Origin: JBEIJQ01 sp040380145
GTDB taxonomy: Bacteria; Bacteroidota; Bacteroidia; Chitinophagales; Saprospiraceae
DNA length: 27,990 nt
Assembly: GCA_040380145.1 (NCBI GenBank)
Contig: JBEIJQ010000019.1
Coordinates: 1 to 27,990, forward strand
Direction of reading: 5' to 3'
This document shows positions 7,872 through 16,339 of the stretch, piece by piece; position 1 is the first letter of the stretch, and every line of letters begins with the position of its first letter. The translations under genes and the position numbers were made by a program. The notes under the pieces are model-generated. The model made no database searches and was not told the DNA's origin. It saw only the letters and a program-made list of their open reading frames with translations.

Positions 7872-8501
7872 ATGATCGACAACCTCCGAAACGCATTGGC
7901 CGGCGAACTGCCCGGCCGCGAGGCCCAATACCGAATGGCGCACTACTCCCGTATGGGTTTCAAGGACATGATGCTCGACGAGCTGCCCGAGAACCATCGC
8001 CGATCCGCCGTTTTGGCCCTGCTTTTTCCCGAAAACGGCGAATGGCACACGGTGCTGATGCGCCGCACCGCGCACAACGATGCCCATAGCCGCCAAGTGA
8101 GTTTTCCCGGTGGCGGCGTGGAACCGGGCGATGGGGACGATCTGTCGCGCACGGCTCTCCGCGAGGCGCAAGAAGAACTCGGCATCGCCCCCGAAAGGGT
8201 CGAGCTGCTCGGCCGGCTCACCGAACTGTACATCCCCGTGAGCAACAACCTGGTTTTTCCGTTCGTGGGCATCGCCGAGGAAAGGCCCGACTTCACGCCC
8301 GATCCGCTGGAAGTGGAGGAGGTGCTGCTGCCGCCTTTGCGCTTTTTCAGGGACCCTGCCCATCAAAAACTGGCCGACATCCCCCTGCCCAAGGGCGGCG
8401 TCCTTCGGGACGTGCCCTATTTCGACGTGCACGGTAACTTGGTATGGGGCGCCACGGCCATGATGCTCAGTGAACTGATGACGGCAGTGGGGGAGGGGTG
8501 A
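7872..8501 (+). CDS. NUDIX hydrolase, CoA pyrophosphatase-like
   Basis: The 209-residue protein carries the CoA-type NUDIX region. SFPGGGVEPGDGDDLSRTAL followed by REAQEELGI (about residues 77-105) contains the NUDIX box with its REAQEE metal-binding glutamates. The preceding LMRRTAHNDAHSRQV and the following LTELYIPVSNNLVFPFVG resemble NudL/NUDT7-type enzymes, which split CoA and acyl-CoA into 3',5'-ADP and phosphopantetheine products. The long N-terminal helix-rich part (residues 1-45) is usual for this group. The ATG at 7872 lies 48 bases after the EamA gene on the same strand, so the two are probably co-transcribed. A strong hairpin at 8538-8580 follows the gene. The exact substrate is inferred from the family. 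Confidence 0.87.
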   Translation: MIDNLRNALAGELPGREAQYRMAHYSRMGFKDMMLDELPENHRRSAVLALLFPENGEWHTVLMRRTAHNDAHSRQVSFPGGGVEPGDGDDLSRTALREAQEELGIAPERVELLGRLTELYIPVSNNLVFPFVGIAEERPDFTPDPLEVEEVLLPPLRFFRDPAHQKLADIPLPKGGVLRDVPYFDVHGNLVWGATAMMLSELMTAVGEG

Positions 8502-8537
8502 GGCGCGATACTTTGCTCCAAGCACTGTCACAAAAAC

Positions 8538-8580
8538 GATTCGGCCCAAAATTGTCGTTGAGAAAATTTTGGGCCGAATC
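8538..8580 (-). terminator. Strong 16-bp hairpin between convergent nudix and glyS
   Basis: The arms GATTCGGCCCAAAATT and AATTTTGGGCCGAATC are exact reverse complements around an 11-base loop. On the minus strand the hairpin follows the glyS stop by 22 bases and is followed by GTTTTTG, as in an intrinsic terminator. It can also stop plus-strand transcription from the NUDIX gene. Its left arm and loop contain the 16-mer CCCAAAATTGTCGTTG, also present at the head of the dispersed repeat at 21542. Confidence 0.8.
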
Positions 8581-8601
8581 CTGCCGTCGAATCGCCGGCC
8601 C

Positions 8602-10158
8602 CTAAACCAACTGTTCCAGCAGCCGCTTCATGTCCACGCGCTGCGACACGATGCGTTCCACATCGGCGATGGGCACCCGTTCTTGGGCCAGCGAGTCGCG
8701 TTCGCGGATGGTCACGGTGTCGTCTTCGAGGGTCTGGAAGTCCACGGTGACGCAGTAAGGCGTGCCCACGGCGTCTTGGCGGCGGTAGCGGCGGCCGATG
8801 GAGTCTTTCTCGTCGTAATCGCAGTTGAAGGAAAGGAACAGCGACCGGTAAACCTGTTCGGCCTTTTCCGTGAGTTCGGGCTTGTTTTTGACCAGGGGCA
8901 GCACGGCGCATTTCACGGGCGCGAGCGCGGGGTGCAGCCGCAGCACCGTGCGGGTTTCCATTTTGCCCTCGTCGTTGGGGGCCTCGTCTTCTGTGAGCGC
9001 GAGGCTGAGCATCGCGAGGAAAAGGCGGTCGGCCCCGATGGAGGTCTCTACCACATAGGGCACATAACTTTCGCTGCGCTCGTGGTCGAAATACTGCATT
9101 TTTTTGCCCGAAAGCTGCTGGTGCGCGCCGAGATCGAAATCCGTGCGGGAATGGATGCCCTCCAACTCTTTGAAACCGAAGGGGAAGTCGAACTGCACAT
9201 CCACGGCTGCGTTGGCATAGTGGGCCAGGTTGTCGTGGTCCTTGAAGCGCAGCTTTTCGGCGGGCGTGCCGAGGGCGCGGTGCCAAGCCATGCGCTTTTC
9301 TTTCCAGCGCTTGTACCACTCGATTTCGGTCCCGGGCTGCACGAAGAACTGCATTTCCATTTGTTCGAACTCGCGCATCCGGAAGATGAACTGCCGGGCC
9401 ACGATCTCGTTGCGGAAAGCCTTGCCGATCTGCGCGATGCCGAAGGGCAGGCGCTGGCGGCAGGTCTTGAGCACGTTCAGGAAGTTCACGAAGATCCCTT
9501 GGGCCGTTTCGGGGCGCAGGTACAGCTTGTCGTCGCCCTCGCCGCCCGTGTTGTTCATCTGGGTGGAAAACATGAGGTTGAACTGGCGCACTTCGGTCCA
9601 GTTGCGGGAGCCGCTCACCGGGCAGACGATGCCGAGCTCTTCGATCAGAGCCTTCACATCGGCGAGGTTGCTGTCGCGCAGGCCGTTGGCGAGGCGTGCG
9701 GCGATGGCGTCTGCCTGCTGACGGTATTCCACCACGCGCGGGTTGGTGCTGCGGTAGAGGTCCGCGTCGAAACTGTCGCCGAAGCGTTTGGCGGCCTTTT
9801 CCACCTCTTTCTCGATCTTGTCCTCGATCTTGGAAATGTGGTCCTCGATCAGCACATCGGCCCGATAGCGCTTTTTCGAATCCTTGTTGTCGATCATCGG
9901 ATCGTTGAACGCGTCCACATGCCCGGAGGCCTTCCAGATCTTGGGGTGCATGAAGATGGCCGAGTCGATGCCCACGATGTTGTCGTGGAGCTGCACCATT
10001 GCGCGCCACCAGTATTCCTTGAGGTTGTTTTTCAGCAGCACGCCGTTCGGACCGTAATCGTACACTCCGTTCAATCCGTCATAAACCTCGCTGGAGGGGT
10101 AGATAAAGCCGTATTCTTTGGCGTGGGAAACGATTTTTTTGAATTTTTCCTCGGACAT
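8602..10158 (-). CDS. glyS: Glycine--tRNA ligase, single-chain alpha2 type
   Basis: The 518-residue class II synthetase charges tRNA-Gly in the cytoplasm. The ATG at 10158 begins MSEEKFKKIVSHAKEYGFIY, the usual N-terminus; the frame open to 10260 would read through the leader hairpin. SSEVYDGLNGVYDYGPNGVL and the region to FMHPKIWKASGHVDAF are typical of the eukaryote-like enzyme. Motif 2 is around FRNEIVARQFIFRMREFEQM (about residue 209) and motif 3 contains GADRLFLAML. The C-terminal about 110 residues (HPALAPVKCAVLPLVKNK onward) form the HGTP-type anticodon-binding domain. This is the alpha2 enzyme, not the separate GlyQ/GlyS alpha2beta2 form. The leader between promoter and start is about 85 bases, with a nested hairpin and a long pyrimidine-rich tract. 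Confidence 0.95.
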   Translation of the reverse strand: MSEEKFKKIVSHAKEYGFIYPSSEVYDGLNGVYDYGPNGVLLKNNLKEYWWRAMVQLHDNIVGIDSAIFMHPKIWKASGHVDAFNDPMIDNKDSKKRYRADVLIEDHISKIEDKIEKEVEKAAKRFGDSFDADLYRSTNPRVVEYRQQADAIAARLANGLRDSNLADVKALIEELGIVCPVSGSRNWTEVRQFNLMFSTQMNNTGGEGDDKLYLRPETAQGIFVNFLNVLKTCRQRLPFGIAQIGKAFRNEIVARQFIFRMREFEQMEMQFFVQPGTEIEWYKRWKEKRMAWHRALGTPAEKLRFKDHDNLAHYANAAVDVQFDFPFGFKELEGIHSRTDFDLGAHQQLSGKKMQYFDHERSESYVPYVVETSIGADRLFLAMLSLALTEDEAPNDEGKMETRTVLRLHPALAPVKCAVLPLVKNKPELTEKAEQVYRSLFLSFNCDYDEKDSIGRRYRRQDAVGTPYCVTVDFQTLEDDTVTIRERDSLAQERVPIADVERIVSQRVDMKRLLEQLV

Positions 10159-10205
10159 AGTGATTGGGGAGAAAAAAAGAGGGTAGGGGGAAAAAAGGGT
10201 GCGGT

Positions 10206-10243
10206 CTTTGGAACCTTTTTTTCGAAAAAAAGAAATTCCAAAG
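10206..10243 (-). promoter_or_regulatory. Nested palindrome at the start of the glyS leader
   Basis: The outer arms CTTTGGAA (10206-10213) and TTCCAAAG (10236-10243) enclose the perfect inner palindrome CTTTTTTTCGAAAAAAAG (10215-10232). It begins just downstream of the glyS -7 element at 10246-10253, so the glyS transcript should start with or just before this hairpin. It also lies 37 bases past the hscA stop and could end that transcript. It is followed on the minus strand by a pyrimidine-rich tract (about 10160-10200) up to the start codon. Confidence 0.55.
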
Positions 10244-10245
10244 GA

Positions 10246-10253
10246 CAAATATA
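10246..10253 (-). promoter_or_regulatory. -7 promoter element for glyS
   Basis: The minus strand reads TATATTTG, matching TAnnTTTG, 88 bp upstream of the glyS ATG and inside the spacer after the hscA stop. Confidence 0.5.
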
Positions 10254-10279
10254 GCCCCAAAATCGCAACCGACGAGGAC

Positions 10280-12169
10280 TTATCGCCCTTCGATGCTGGT
10301 TCCTTTCATCGCCGCGGCCACCTGCACATCCATCGCGCGGTGGGCCAGTGGCTCGGTGTAGGTGTTCAGTTCGTCCATGGCCCGGAGGATGCTGTCCTTG
10401 TCGGCCGATTTTTCCAAGGATTCGCGGAGGGCTCGTACCAGCTCGGCGGTTCGCTTTTTCTCCTCTTCGTCGAGCAGCGTTTCGTTCTGCACCAAGAACC
10501 TGTCGGCGGCCAGCAGCACGTATCTGGCCTCGTTTTGGGCCTCGATCAGCCCGCGGGCCTGCATGTCCGTCTGCGCGTTTTGGACGGAGTCCAACAGCAT
10601 CCGTGCCATGTCTTCCTCGGAAATGCCGTACTGGGCGCGCATTTCCACGGATTGCTCAACGCCCGAGCGCAGCTCTTGGGCCTGTACCTTGAGGATGCCG
10701 TCGGCGTTGAGCACGAACTGGATCTCGATCTTGGGCAGTCCGGCGGGCATGGGTGGGATGCCCCGCAGCACGAACTCGCCGATCTTTCGGTTGTCGGACA
10801 CCAGTTCGCGTTCGCCTTGGAAGACCGACACGCGGAGGTTGACCTGTCCGTCCACCGAAGTGGTGTAGTGGCGGCCCACGGCGGTGGGCACCTTGCTGTT
10901 GCGCGGGATGATGGTGTCCATCAGTCCGCCCACGGTTTCGATGCCGAGCGAAAGCGGGGTGATGTCCAAAAGGAGGAAGTCTTTGTTGTTACCGGCCAGG
11001 ATATCGGCTTGGATGGCGGCGCCGAGGGCCACCACCTCGTCGGGGTCGAGCTCGTCGTGGACGGGCCGGCCGAAAAACTCGGCTACGGCGCGTTTCACGA
11101 GGGGCATCCGGGTGGAGCCGCCCACGAGCACCACTTCGTCCAGATCGGCACCGCGGAGTTTGGCATCGGCGAGAGCGGCGCGGCAACAATTCAGGGTGCG
11201 CTCCACTAGCGGAAGGGCGAGCCTTTCGAATGTCGGCGCGTCGAGGGTACAGGTGCCTGCGTCAAACGCGCGCAAAAAGGTTTCGGCGCCCGGGCGGGAA
11301 AGTTGTTTTTTGGCCTCCTCCGCGGCGGTGCGCAGCGTGGCCGACAGGACGGGGTCCTCAGAAAGATCGCCGAGACCGAGCGAGTCCGCCCAGTGCGACA
11401 CGATGGCCCGGTCGAAATCGTCGCCGCCGAGGAAGGTATCGCCGTTGGTGGAGAGCACCTCGAAAATACCGTTTTCGATGCGCAGGACCGACACATCGAA
11501 AGTGCCGCCGCCCAGATCGTACACGGCGATGGTCTTGCTGCCGGCGGGATCCAGGCCGATGCCGTAGGCCAGACTGGCGGCCGTGGGCTCGTTGACGATG
11601 CGCAGCACATCGAGGCCGGCGATCTTGCCCGCATCGCGGGTGGCCTGGCGCTGGGCATCGTTGAAGTAGGCCGGCACCGTGATGACCGCCCGGGAGACCG
11701 GTCGGCCAAGGGCCGCCTCCGCCCGGGATTTCAGTTCGGACAGGATGTGCGCGGAAAGTTCGATGGGGGTGTAGAACCGGTCGTCCACGCGGATTTTCAC
11801 CAAGCGGTCATCGGTTTCGTCCAAGATTTTATAGGAAAAAAATCCGGCGTGTTCCCGCACATCGTTGTAGGATTTGCCCATCAGGCGCTTCACGGAAAAA
11901 ACCGTGCGTTCGGGCGCTTCGGCCAACTTCGTCCGAGCGCCGTCGCCCACGAGGAGCCGACCGGAAGGATCGAAGTGCAATACACTGGGCACCAGGGTGT
12001 TTTTGCCGCCGGGGCCCGCCAGGCAAACGGGCTTGCCATCCACCATGTAGGCGATCAGGCTGTTGGTGGTGCCCAAGTCAATGCCCACGATGAACCGGTC
12101 GTCGGGTGCAGGGGGCGCATCGGGCTTTTTGAGCGTGCCCTGTGCCAGATTGATGGATATTTTTGCCAA
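10280..12169 (-). CDS. hscA: Hsp70 chaperone, HscA-like (Fe-S cluster assembly)
   Basis: The 629-residue protein has a full Hsp70 ATPase domain. GIDLGTTNSL (about residues 29-38) is phosphate loop 1, YDLGGGTFDVSVL is phosphate loop 2, and VGGSTRMPLV is the adenosine motif. DITPLSLGIETVGG opens the substrate-binding domain, and a shortened helical lid follows. The C-terminus (AHRAMDVQVAAAMKGTSIEG) fits the end of HscA proteins rather than DnaK, so I favour the Fe-S assembly chaperone; a generic DnaK-like role remains possible. The start appears to be TTG at 12169: MAKISINLAQG follows, no in-frame ATG lies before the ATPase domain, and the codons just upstream offer no other start. No hscB, fdx or isc genes are nearby. 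It is divergent from rnc. Confidence 0.85.
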   Translation of the reverse strand: MAKISINLAQGTLKKPDAPPAPDDRFIVGIDLGTTNSLIAYMVDGKPVCLAGPGGKNTLVPSVLHFDPSGRLLVGDGARTKLAEAPERTVFSVKRLMGKSYNDVREHAGFFSYKILDETDDRLVKIRVDDRFYTPIELSAHILSELKSRAEAALGRPVSRAVITVPAYFNDAQRQATRDAGKIAGLDVLRIVNEPTAASLAYGIGLDPAGSKTIAVYDLGGGTFDVSVLRIENGIFEVLSTNGDTFLGGDDFDRAIVSHWADSLGLGDLSEDPVLSATLRTAAEEAKKQLSRPGAETFLRAFDAGTCTLDAPTFERLALPLVERTLNCCRAALADAKLRGADLDEVVLVGGSTRMPLVKRAVAEFFGRPVHDELDPDEVVALGAAIQADILAGNNKDFLLLDITPLSLGIETVGGLMDTIIPRNSKVPTAVGRHYTTSVDGQVNLRVSVFQGERELVSDNRKIGEFVLRGIPPMPAGLPKIEIQFVLNADGILKVQAQELRSGVEQSVEMRAQYGISEEDMARMLLDSVQNAQTDMQARGLIEAQNEARYVLLAADRFLVQNETLLDEEEKKRTAELVRALRESLEKSADKDSILRAMDELNTYTEPLAHRAMDVQVAAAMKGTSIEGR

Positions 12170-12249
12170 AACGAAGGGTTGGTTGCGGGGTCTGTGGTTT
12201 TTTTGCGGAAAGATCTGGCTTTTCCGAAAAATCTAAACTGCCAAAGCCG

Positions 12250-12257
12250 TACATTTG
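12250..12257 (+). promoter_or_regulatory. -7 promoter element for rnc
   Basis: TACATTTG matches TAnnTTTG and lies 24 bp before the proposed GTG start at 12282. The TTG at 12255 lies within this element and is therefore unlikely to be the start. Confidence 0.55.
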
Positions 12258-12281
12258 TTTCGCTTCAAACAATTGTCTTCT

Positions 12282-13025
12282 GTGATCTGGAACCTGTACC
12301 GAACTTTTTACAACTACTATCTCTCCCCGGACAAAGCCTTTGCGAGATCGCTCACCCAACTGCTGGGCTTTAGGCCGTGCAATCTCCACTACTACGCCCG
12401 GGCCTTTGTGCACCGTTCGGCCGGCAACGACCCCGGCCATCCGGTGCTCAACAACGAACGCCTCGAATACCTCGGCGACGCCGTCCTCGGATCCGTCATC
12501 GCGGAATATCTGTTCCGGAAATACCCGACCAAGGACGAGGGGTTCCTCACGATGATGCGCTCCAAGATCGTCAACCGCAAATCCCTCGGTATTCTGGCCG
12601 AACGCCTTGACATCGACACCTTCATCCTCCACCAAGGGGGCGATACCCCCAGCGGCTCCATGCTGGGCAACGCCTTCGAGGCCCTCATCGGTGCCATCTA
12701 CCTCGACGTGGGCTACGAACGCACCCGAACCTTCATCGTCCGCCGCATCGTGCGCCAAAATTTCGACCTCGACCAGCTCGAAAACACCGACACCAACTAC
12801 AAGAGCCGACTGCTCGAACACTGCCAGAAAAAACACCTCAGCCTCGAATACAAAGTGGCCGAGCAGTTCAAACAGAACCGCCGCGACAAGTTCCGGATCG
12901 CTGTGCACATCAACGGCAAATTGGTGGCGCAGGGGGAGGACTTCAACAAAAAAAGCGCCGAACAAGTGGCTTCCGAAAAAGCCCTCCGTCAACTGGGGCT
13001 TCTCACGTCGGAAGAAAGCGCCTGA
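12282..13025 (+). CDS. rnc: Ribonuclease III
   Basis: RNase III cuts double-stranded RNA during rRNA and mRNA processing. From the GTG at 12282 the protein has 247 residues beginning MIWNLYRTFYNYYLSPDKAF, which fits Bacteroidota RNase III. The frame continues to a TTG at 12255, but that codon overlaps the likely -7 element. A TTG at 12273 is the other option. The signature NERLEYLGDAVLGSVIAEYL (about residues 58-77) and EALIGAIYLD (about 133-142) hold the metal-binding acidic residues. The C-terminal dsRNA-binding domain spans about residues 168-240 (NYKSRLLEHCQKK to KKSAEQVASEKALRQLG). It is divergent from hscA. Confidence 0.94.
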   Translation: MIWNLYRTFYNYYLSPDKAFARSLTQLLGFRPCNLHYYARAFVHRSAGNDPGHPVLNNERLEYLGDAVLGSVIAEYLFRKYPTKDEGFLTMMRSKIVNRKSLGILAERLDIDTFILHQGGDTPSGSMLGNAFEALIGAIYLDVGYERTRTFIVRRIVRQNFDLDQLENTDTNYKSRLLEHCQKKHLSLEYKVAEQFKQNRRDKFRIAVHINGKLVAQGEDFNKKSAEQVASEKALRQLGLLTSEESA

Positions 13026-13036
13026 ATCAAGGAGGG

Positions 13037-13134
13037 AGGCTTTCGAGCCTGTTCCTACAATCGGGAAGTGTTGCTTTTGCAAGTTGAATCCTGCCTCTTT
13101 TTTCGGAAAAAAGAAAAAAAGAAGGGCAAAAGCA
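13037..13134 (+). terminator. Hairpin cluster after rnc
   Basis: AGGCT-TTCG-AGCCT (13037-13050) is a short UUCG-loop hairpin 11 bases after the rnc stop. It is followed by a nested structure: outer arms TGCTTTTGC (13072-13080) and GCAAAAGCA (13126-13134) around an inner CTTTTTT-CGG-AAAAAAG (13097-13113). This probably ends or stabilises the rnc transcript. No TAnnTTTG element is visible between here and the esterase, so the esterase promoter is not identified. Confidence 0.4.
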
Positions 13135-13218
13135 GTGTCGGACAACCCGAAAGGGCTCTCCAGAGTTAATGATGGGATTATCAGCGAGCATTTTTCCAAA
13201 AACACACACGGCCCAGCC

Positions 13219-14121
13219 ATGTTTATAGCCACCGCCATCAAAATGGCCTTCCGCGTTTTCCGCCGTCGCCACCATGAACAGGCCACGCAGCCCGTGGAGC
13301 TGCGCCGTGTTTTTGCCCGTTCCACGCGGCGCCTGCCCATGAGCCGCAAGGTCACTGTGGAACTGGGCGACCTGCGCAACATGGCCGCCGAATGGATCCG
13401 GCCGGTGGACCGGACAAATGTGAAGGGAGCCATCCTCTACTGCCACGGCGGCGGATATGTCGTGGGCGGGCTGAGTACCCACCGCGCGCTCGTGGCCGAA
13501 TTGGCCCTTGCAACCGGTAGCGACGCGCTGTTGTTCGATTACCGCTTGGCCCCGGAGCACCCCTTTCCGGCCGGATTGGACGATGCCCTGCGCGCGTATC
13601 TCTTTTTGTTGGAAAACTATCCGCCCCACCAGATCGTTTTTGCGGGCGATTCGGCGGGGGGCGGATTGGCTCTCGCGCTGATGATGCGCCTGCGCGACCA
13701 GAAATTTCCCCTGCCGTCGGGCGCCCTGCTGATGTCGCCCTACGCAGACCTGACCTTTTCGGGCGCTACCATCGCCTCCCGCGCCGAGGCGGAAGTGGTC
13801 ATCGACCCGTCGTTCATGCCCCTGTGGGCGGATTGGTACACGGCCGGACAGCCGAGAAACCACCCCCTGATCTCGCCCTTGTTCGGCGATTACGCCGGCC
13901 TGCCGCCGATGCTCATCCAAGTCGGCACCGACGAGGTGCTGCTCGACGATTCGGTGCGGGTGGCCGAAAAGGCGCGGGCCGCTGGCGTGACCGTGGAATT
14001 GGAACAATGGCCCGGAATGTTCCATGTATGGCAGTTTTTTTTTCCCTGGCTGCGGGAGGCCCGAAGAGCGGTGGACAAAGGCGGGGATTTTTTGAAAAAA
14101 AGGATCGCCGAACGGCCCTGA
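13219..14121 (+). CDS. Alpha/beta-hydrolase, HSL (type IV) esterase/lipase family
   Basis: The ATG at 13219 gives 300 residues; the longer open frame back to 12607 only shadows rnc. The oxyanion-hole motif HGGGY lies near residue 75 (YCHGGGYVVGG), and the nucleophile motif GDSAGG holds the catalytic Ser near residue 145. The acid is probably the Asp of TDEVLLDD (near residue 239), and the His is in GMFHVWQ (near residue 269), giving the full catalytic triad in order. These enzymes hydrolyse short-chain esters; the natural substrate is unknown. The N-terminal about 60 residues are basic and form the cap-like lead-in. The recD2-type helicase gene starts three bases after the stop, so the two are almost surely one operon, though no functional link is obvious. 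Confidence 0.9.
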   Translation: MFIATAIKMAFRVFRRRHHEQATQPVELRRVFARSTRRLPMSRKVTVELGDLRNMAAEWIRPVDRTNVKGAILYCHGGGYVVGGLSTHRALVAELALATGSDALLFDYRLAPEHPFPAGLDDALRAYLFLLENYPPHQIVFAGDSAGGGLALALMMRLRDQKFPLPSGALLMSPYADLTFSGATIASRAEAEVVIDPSFMPLWADWYTAGQPRNHPLISPLFGDYAGLPPMLIQVGTDEVLLDDSVRVAEKARAAGVTVELEQWPGMFHVWQFFFPWLREARRAVDKGGDFLKKRIAERP

Positions 14122-14124
14122 AAA

Positions 14125-16332
14125 ATGGAATCCATCCTCGGCTACATCCAAGCCGTTACCTATCAGCACCCGGAAACCGGATTCACCGTGGCCCGGTTGA
14201 AAGAAGCCCACAAAAACGAACCGACTGTGGTGGTGGGCAAAATGCCCTCGGTGCGGCCCGGCGAAACCATCCGCTGCGAAGGCTCCTGGAAAAACAACCC
14301 GAAATTCGGACTGCGCTTTGAAGTCTCTGATTACTCGGTGGAACGACCGTCCGACGCCGAGGGCATCCGAAAATACTTGGCTTCCGGCTTGCTCAAGGGC
14401 ATCGGCCCGGTGATCGCCGAGCGAATCGTGGACCGGTTCGGGGAAAAGACCCTCGAGGTGATCGACGCCGCGCCCGAGCGCCTGCTCGAGGTCAACGGCA
14501 TCGGCCGGGCCAAGGCCGAGCGCATCCGCGAGTGTTGGGGCGAACAAAAAGCGGTCCGCGAGGTGATGCTTTTCCTGCAGCGCTACCATGTGACGCCGGC
14601 TTACGCCCAAAAAATCTACCGCTGCTACCGGGAAGACAGCATCGCCCGCATCGAGGCCAATCCCTACGATCTGGCCCGCGATGTGCACGGCATCGGTTTC
14701 AAAACCGCCGACGCCATCGCCCAAAACATGGGCGTCCCCCGCGACAGCCCCCGCCGCTTGGACGCGGGCATCGAATACGCGCTGTCGGAACTGGCTTCAG
14801 CGGGGCACACCTGTTTCCCGAGGCCGGCTTTCGAGGAAAATGCCGCCCACTGGCTCGAATGCGATCGGATCCTCGTCTCGGATCGGCTCGAGCAGAGCAT
14901 CTTGTTGGGCCGCATAGTCAAACGCGCTTTGGATCCTTCCGGCGAAGAGAGCGTCTGGCTGCCTTCTTTCGATGCCGCCGAAAACGGCATCGCCCAAGAA
15001 CTTTCTCGGCTGCTCGGACGCCCGCAACTGCCTTTTTTTCCCATCCCCCCATCCCGACTGGAAGAAATCGAGGCAGAGCTCGGCATCCGGTTGGCCGAAC
15101 AGCAAAGGGCGGCCGTCTGCCGTTGCATGTACGACAAGGTGAATGTGCTCACCGGCGGCCCGGGCACGGGCAAGAGCACCATCACCAAGGCCGTTTTGGC
15201 GGTCTGGGCCCGCTCCACCAAGCGCATCCTGTTGGCAGCGCCCACCGGCCGCGCGGCCAAGCGCATGACGGAGATCACCGGCCGAGAGGCTTTCACCCTG
15301 CACCATCTGTTGGAGTTCGATTACGGTACCAACGGCTTCCGGCGCAACCGCAACCACCCCCTCGAGGTGGACCTGATGATTGTGGACGAGAGCAGCATGG
15401 TGGACACCGCCCTGATGAACTCCCTGATGCAGGCCCTGCCCACATCGGCCCATCTGCTGCTGGTGGGCGATGTGGATCAGCTCCCCAGCGTCGGGGCCGG
15501 CAAGGTGCTGGAAGACCTGATCGACTCCGGCACCGTTCCCGTCACCCGACTGACCGAGATTTTTCGACAGGCCGCCTCCTCGCGCATCGTCACCAACGCC
15601 CACTCGATCAACCGGGGCGAAATGCCCGATCTGGTCAACCGCTCGGACGGAGATTTTTTTTTCATGGAAAAAGAAAATCCGGAAGAAATCGTGTCGCTCA
15701 TCGCCGATCTGGTGGCCGAAAGACTTCCCCGCACCTATGGTTTCGATCCGGTGGAAGACATCCAAGTGCTCTGTCCGATGAAGGTCGGCCCCCTCGGAAC
15801 CATTGCCCTCAACGAACGGCTCCAACAGCGCTTGAATCCCGATGGGGAACTCCTGCAACGCGGGACCCTGGGACTGAAAATCGCCGACAAGGTGATGCAG
15901 TTGCGCAACAACTACTCCAAAAGCGTGTACAACGGCGATGTGGGGCGGGTGCGGTCGATCGATGTGCAGGAACAGACCGTTTCCGTGGCTTTCGATCGGG
16001 AAGCGGTCGAATACGATTTTTCCGATCTCGACGAACTGTCGCTTTCCTACGCGGTCTCGGTGCACAAGTACCAGGGCAGCGAGTGCCCCTGTGTGGTGAT
16101 GCCCGTCCACAACGCCCATTCGCGGATGCTCAGCCGCAATCTCCTGTACACGGGCATCACGAGGGGAAAAAAACTGGTGGTGCTGGTCGGCGCCCGTTCG
16201 GCCATCGAACGGGCCTTGCGCAATACCGCCGCTTTCCGCCGCCATTCGGGATTGGTCAACGCCCTTGAACGGGCCGGGCACACCGGAGCCGTACTGGGAG
16301 ATCCGATCGTGGTGCCTTGGCCAATTTCCTGA
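14125..16332 (+). CDS. recD2: RecD2-type ATP-dependent DNA helicase
   Basis: The 735-residue superfamily 1B helicase moves 5'-3' on DNA and acts in repair without RecBC. Residues 1-75 form the N-terminal OB-like domain (MESILGYIQAVTYQHPETGF). Residues about 85-215 hold the helix-hairpin-helix region (LLKGIGPVIAERIVDRFG, LEVNGIGRAKAERI, DVHGIGFKTADAIA), which separates RecD2 from the shorter RecD1. The Walker A motif GGPGTGKS is near residue 343 and Walker B VDESSMVD near residue 419. LVGDVDQLPSVGAGKVLEDL is motif III and TEIFRQ motif IV. VSVHKYQGSECPCVVMP and LLYTGITRGKKLVVLVG at the C-terminus are the last helicase motifs. The gene lies three bases after the esterase stop and ends seven bases before the convergent SGNH giant gene, with no room for a separate terminator. 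Confidence 0.94.
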   Translation: MESILGYIQAVTYQHPETGFTVARLKEAHKNEPTVVVGKMPSVRPGETIRCEGSWKNNPKFGLRFEVSDYSVERPSDAEGIRKYLASGLLKGIGPVIAERIVDRFGEKTLEVIDAAPERLLEVNGIGRAKAERIRECWGEQKAVREVMLFLQRYHVTPAYAQKIYRCYREDSIARIEANPYDLARDVHGIGFKTADAIAQNMGVPRDSPRRLDAGIEYALSELASAGHTCFPRPAFEENAAHWLECDRILVSDRLEQSILLGRIVKRALDPSGEESVWLPSFDAAENGIAQELSRLLGRPQLPFFPIPPSRLEEIEAELGIRLAEQQRAAVCRCMYDKVNVLTGGPGTGKSTITKAVLAVWARSTKRILLAAPTGRAAKRMTEITGREAFTLHHLLEFDYGTNGFRRNRNHPLEVDLMIVDESSMVDTALMNSLMQALPTSAHLLLVGDVDQLPSVGAGKVLEDLIDSGTVPVTRLTEIFRQAASSRIVTNAHSINRGEMPDLVNRSDGDFFFMEKENPEEIVSLIADLVAERLPRTYGFDPVEDIQVLCPMKVGPLGTIALNERLQQRLNPDGELLQRGTLGLKIADKVMQLRNNYSKSVYNGDVGRVRSIDVQEQTVSVAFDREAVEYDFSDLDELSLSYAVSVHKYQGSECPCVVMPVHNAHSRMLSRNLLYTGITRGKKLVVLVGARSAIERALRNTAAFRRHSGLVNALERAGHTGAVLGDPIVVPWPIS

Positions 16333-16339
16333 CCGATGG

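Noticed and set aside
5943..8549. Minus-strand open frame of 868 codons extending far upstream of the EEP-like gene
   Set aside because: Only the last 320 codons from the ATG at 6905 make sense. The upstream part lies opposite the EamA and NUDIX genes and reads as low-complexity shadow, and the -7 element at 6924-6931 lies inside the extension.
8569..10254. Long plus-strand open frame of 561 codons opposite glyS, and a second minus-strand frame at 8528-10009
   Set aside because: Both are shadows of glyS, which has clear synthetase motifs. The products show no domain and are rich in His/Gly or Arg/Pro, as expected from reading GC-rich codons in another frame.
12607..13218. Upstream extension of the esterase frame over rnc
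   Set aside because: The extension is an alternative-frame reading of rnc rich in Ser/Thr/Pro. The first good ATG after rnc is at 13219, and the esterase fold begins after it.
13027..14724. Minus-strand open frame of 565 codons opposite the esterase and helicase
   Set aside because: It is opposite two genes with complete motif sets and has no recognisable domain.
14035..15662. Runs of nine T inside the esterase (14035-14043) and helicase (15654-15662) genes, as possible phase-variation tracts
   Set aside because: They encode Phe-Phe-Phe with this genome's preferred TTT codon. Both frames are intact, and neither gene is a typical phase-variable surface function.
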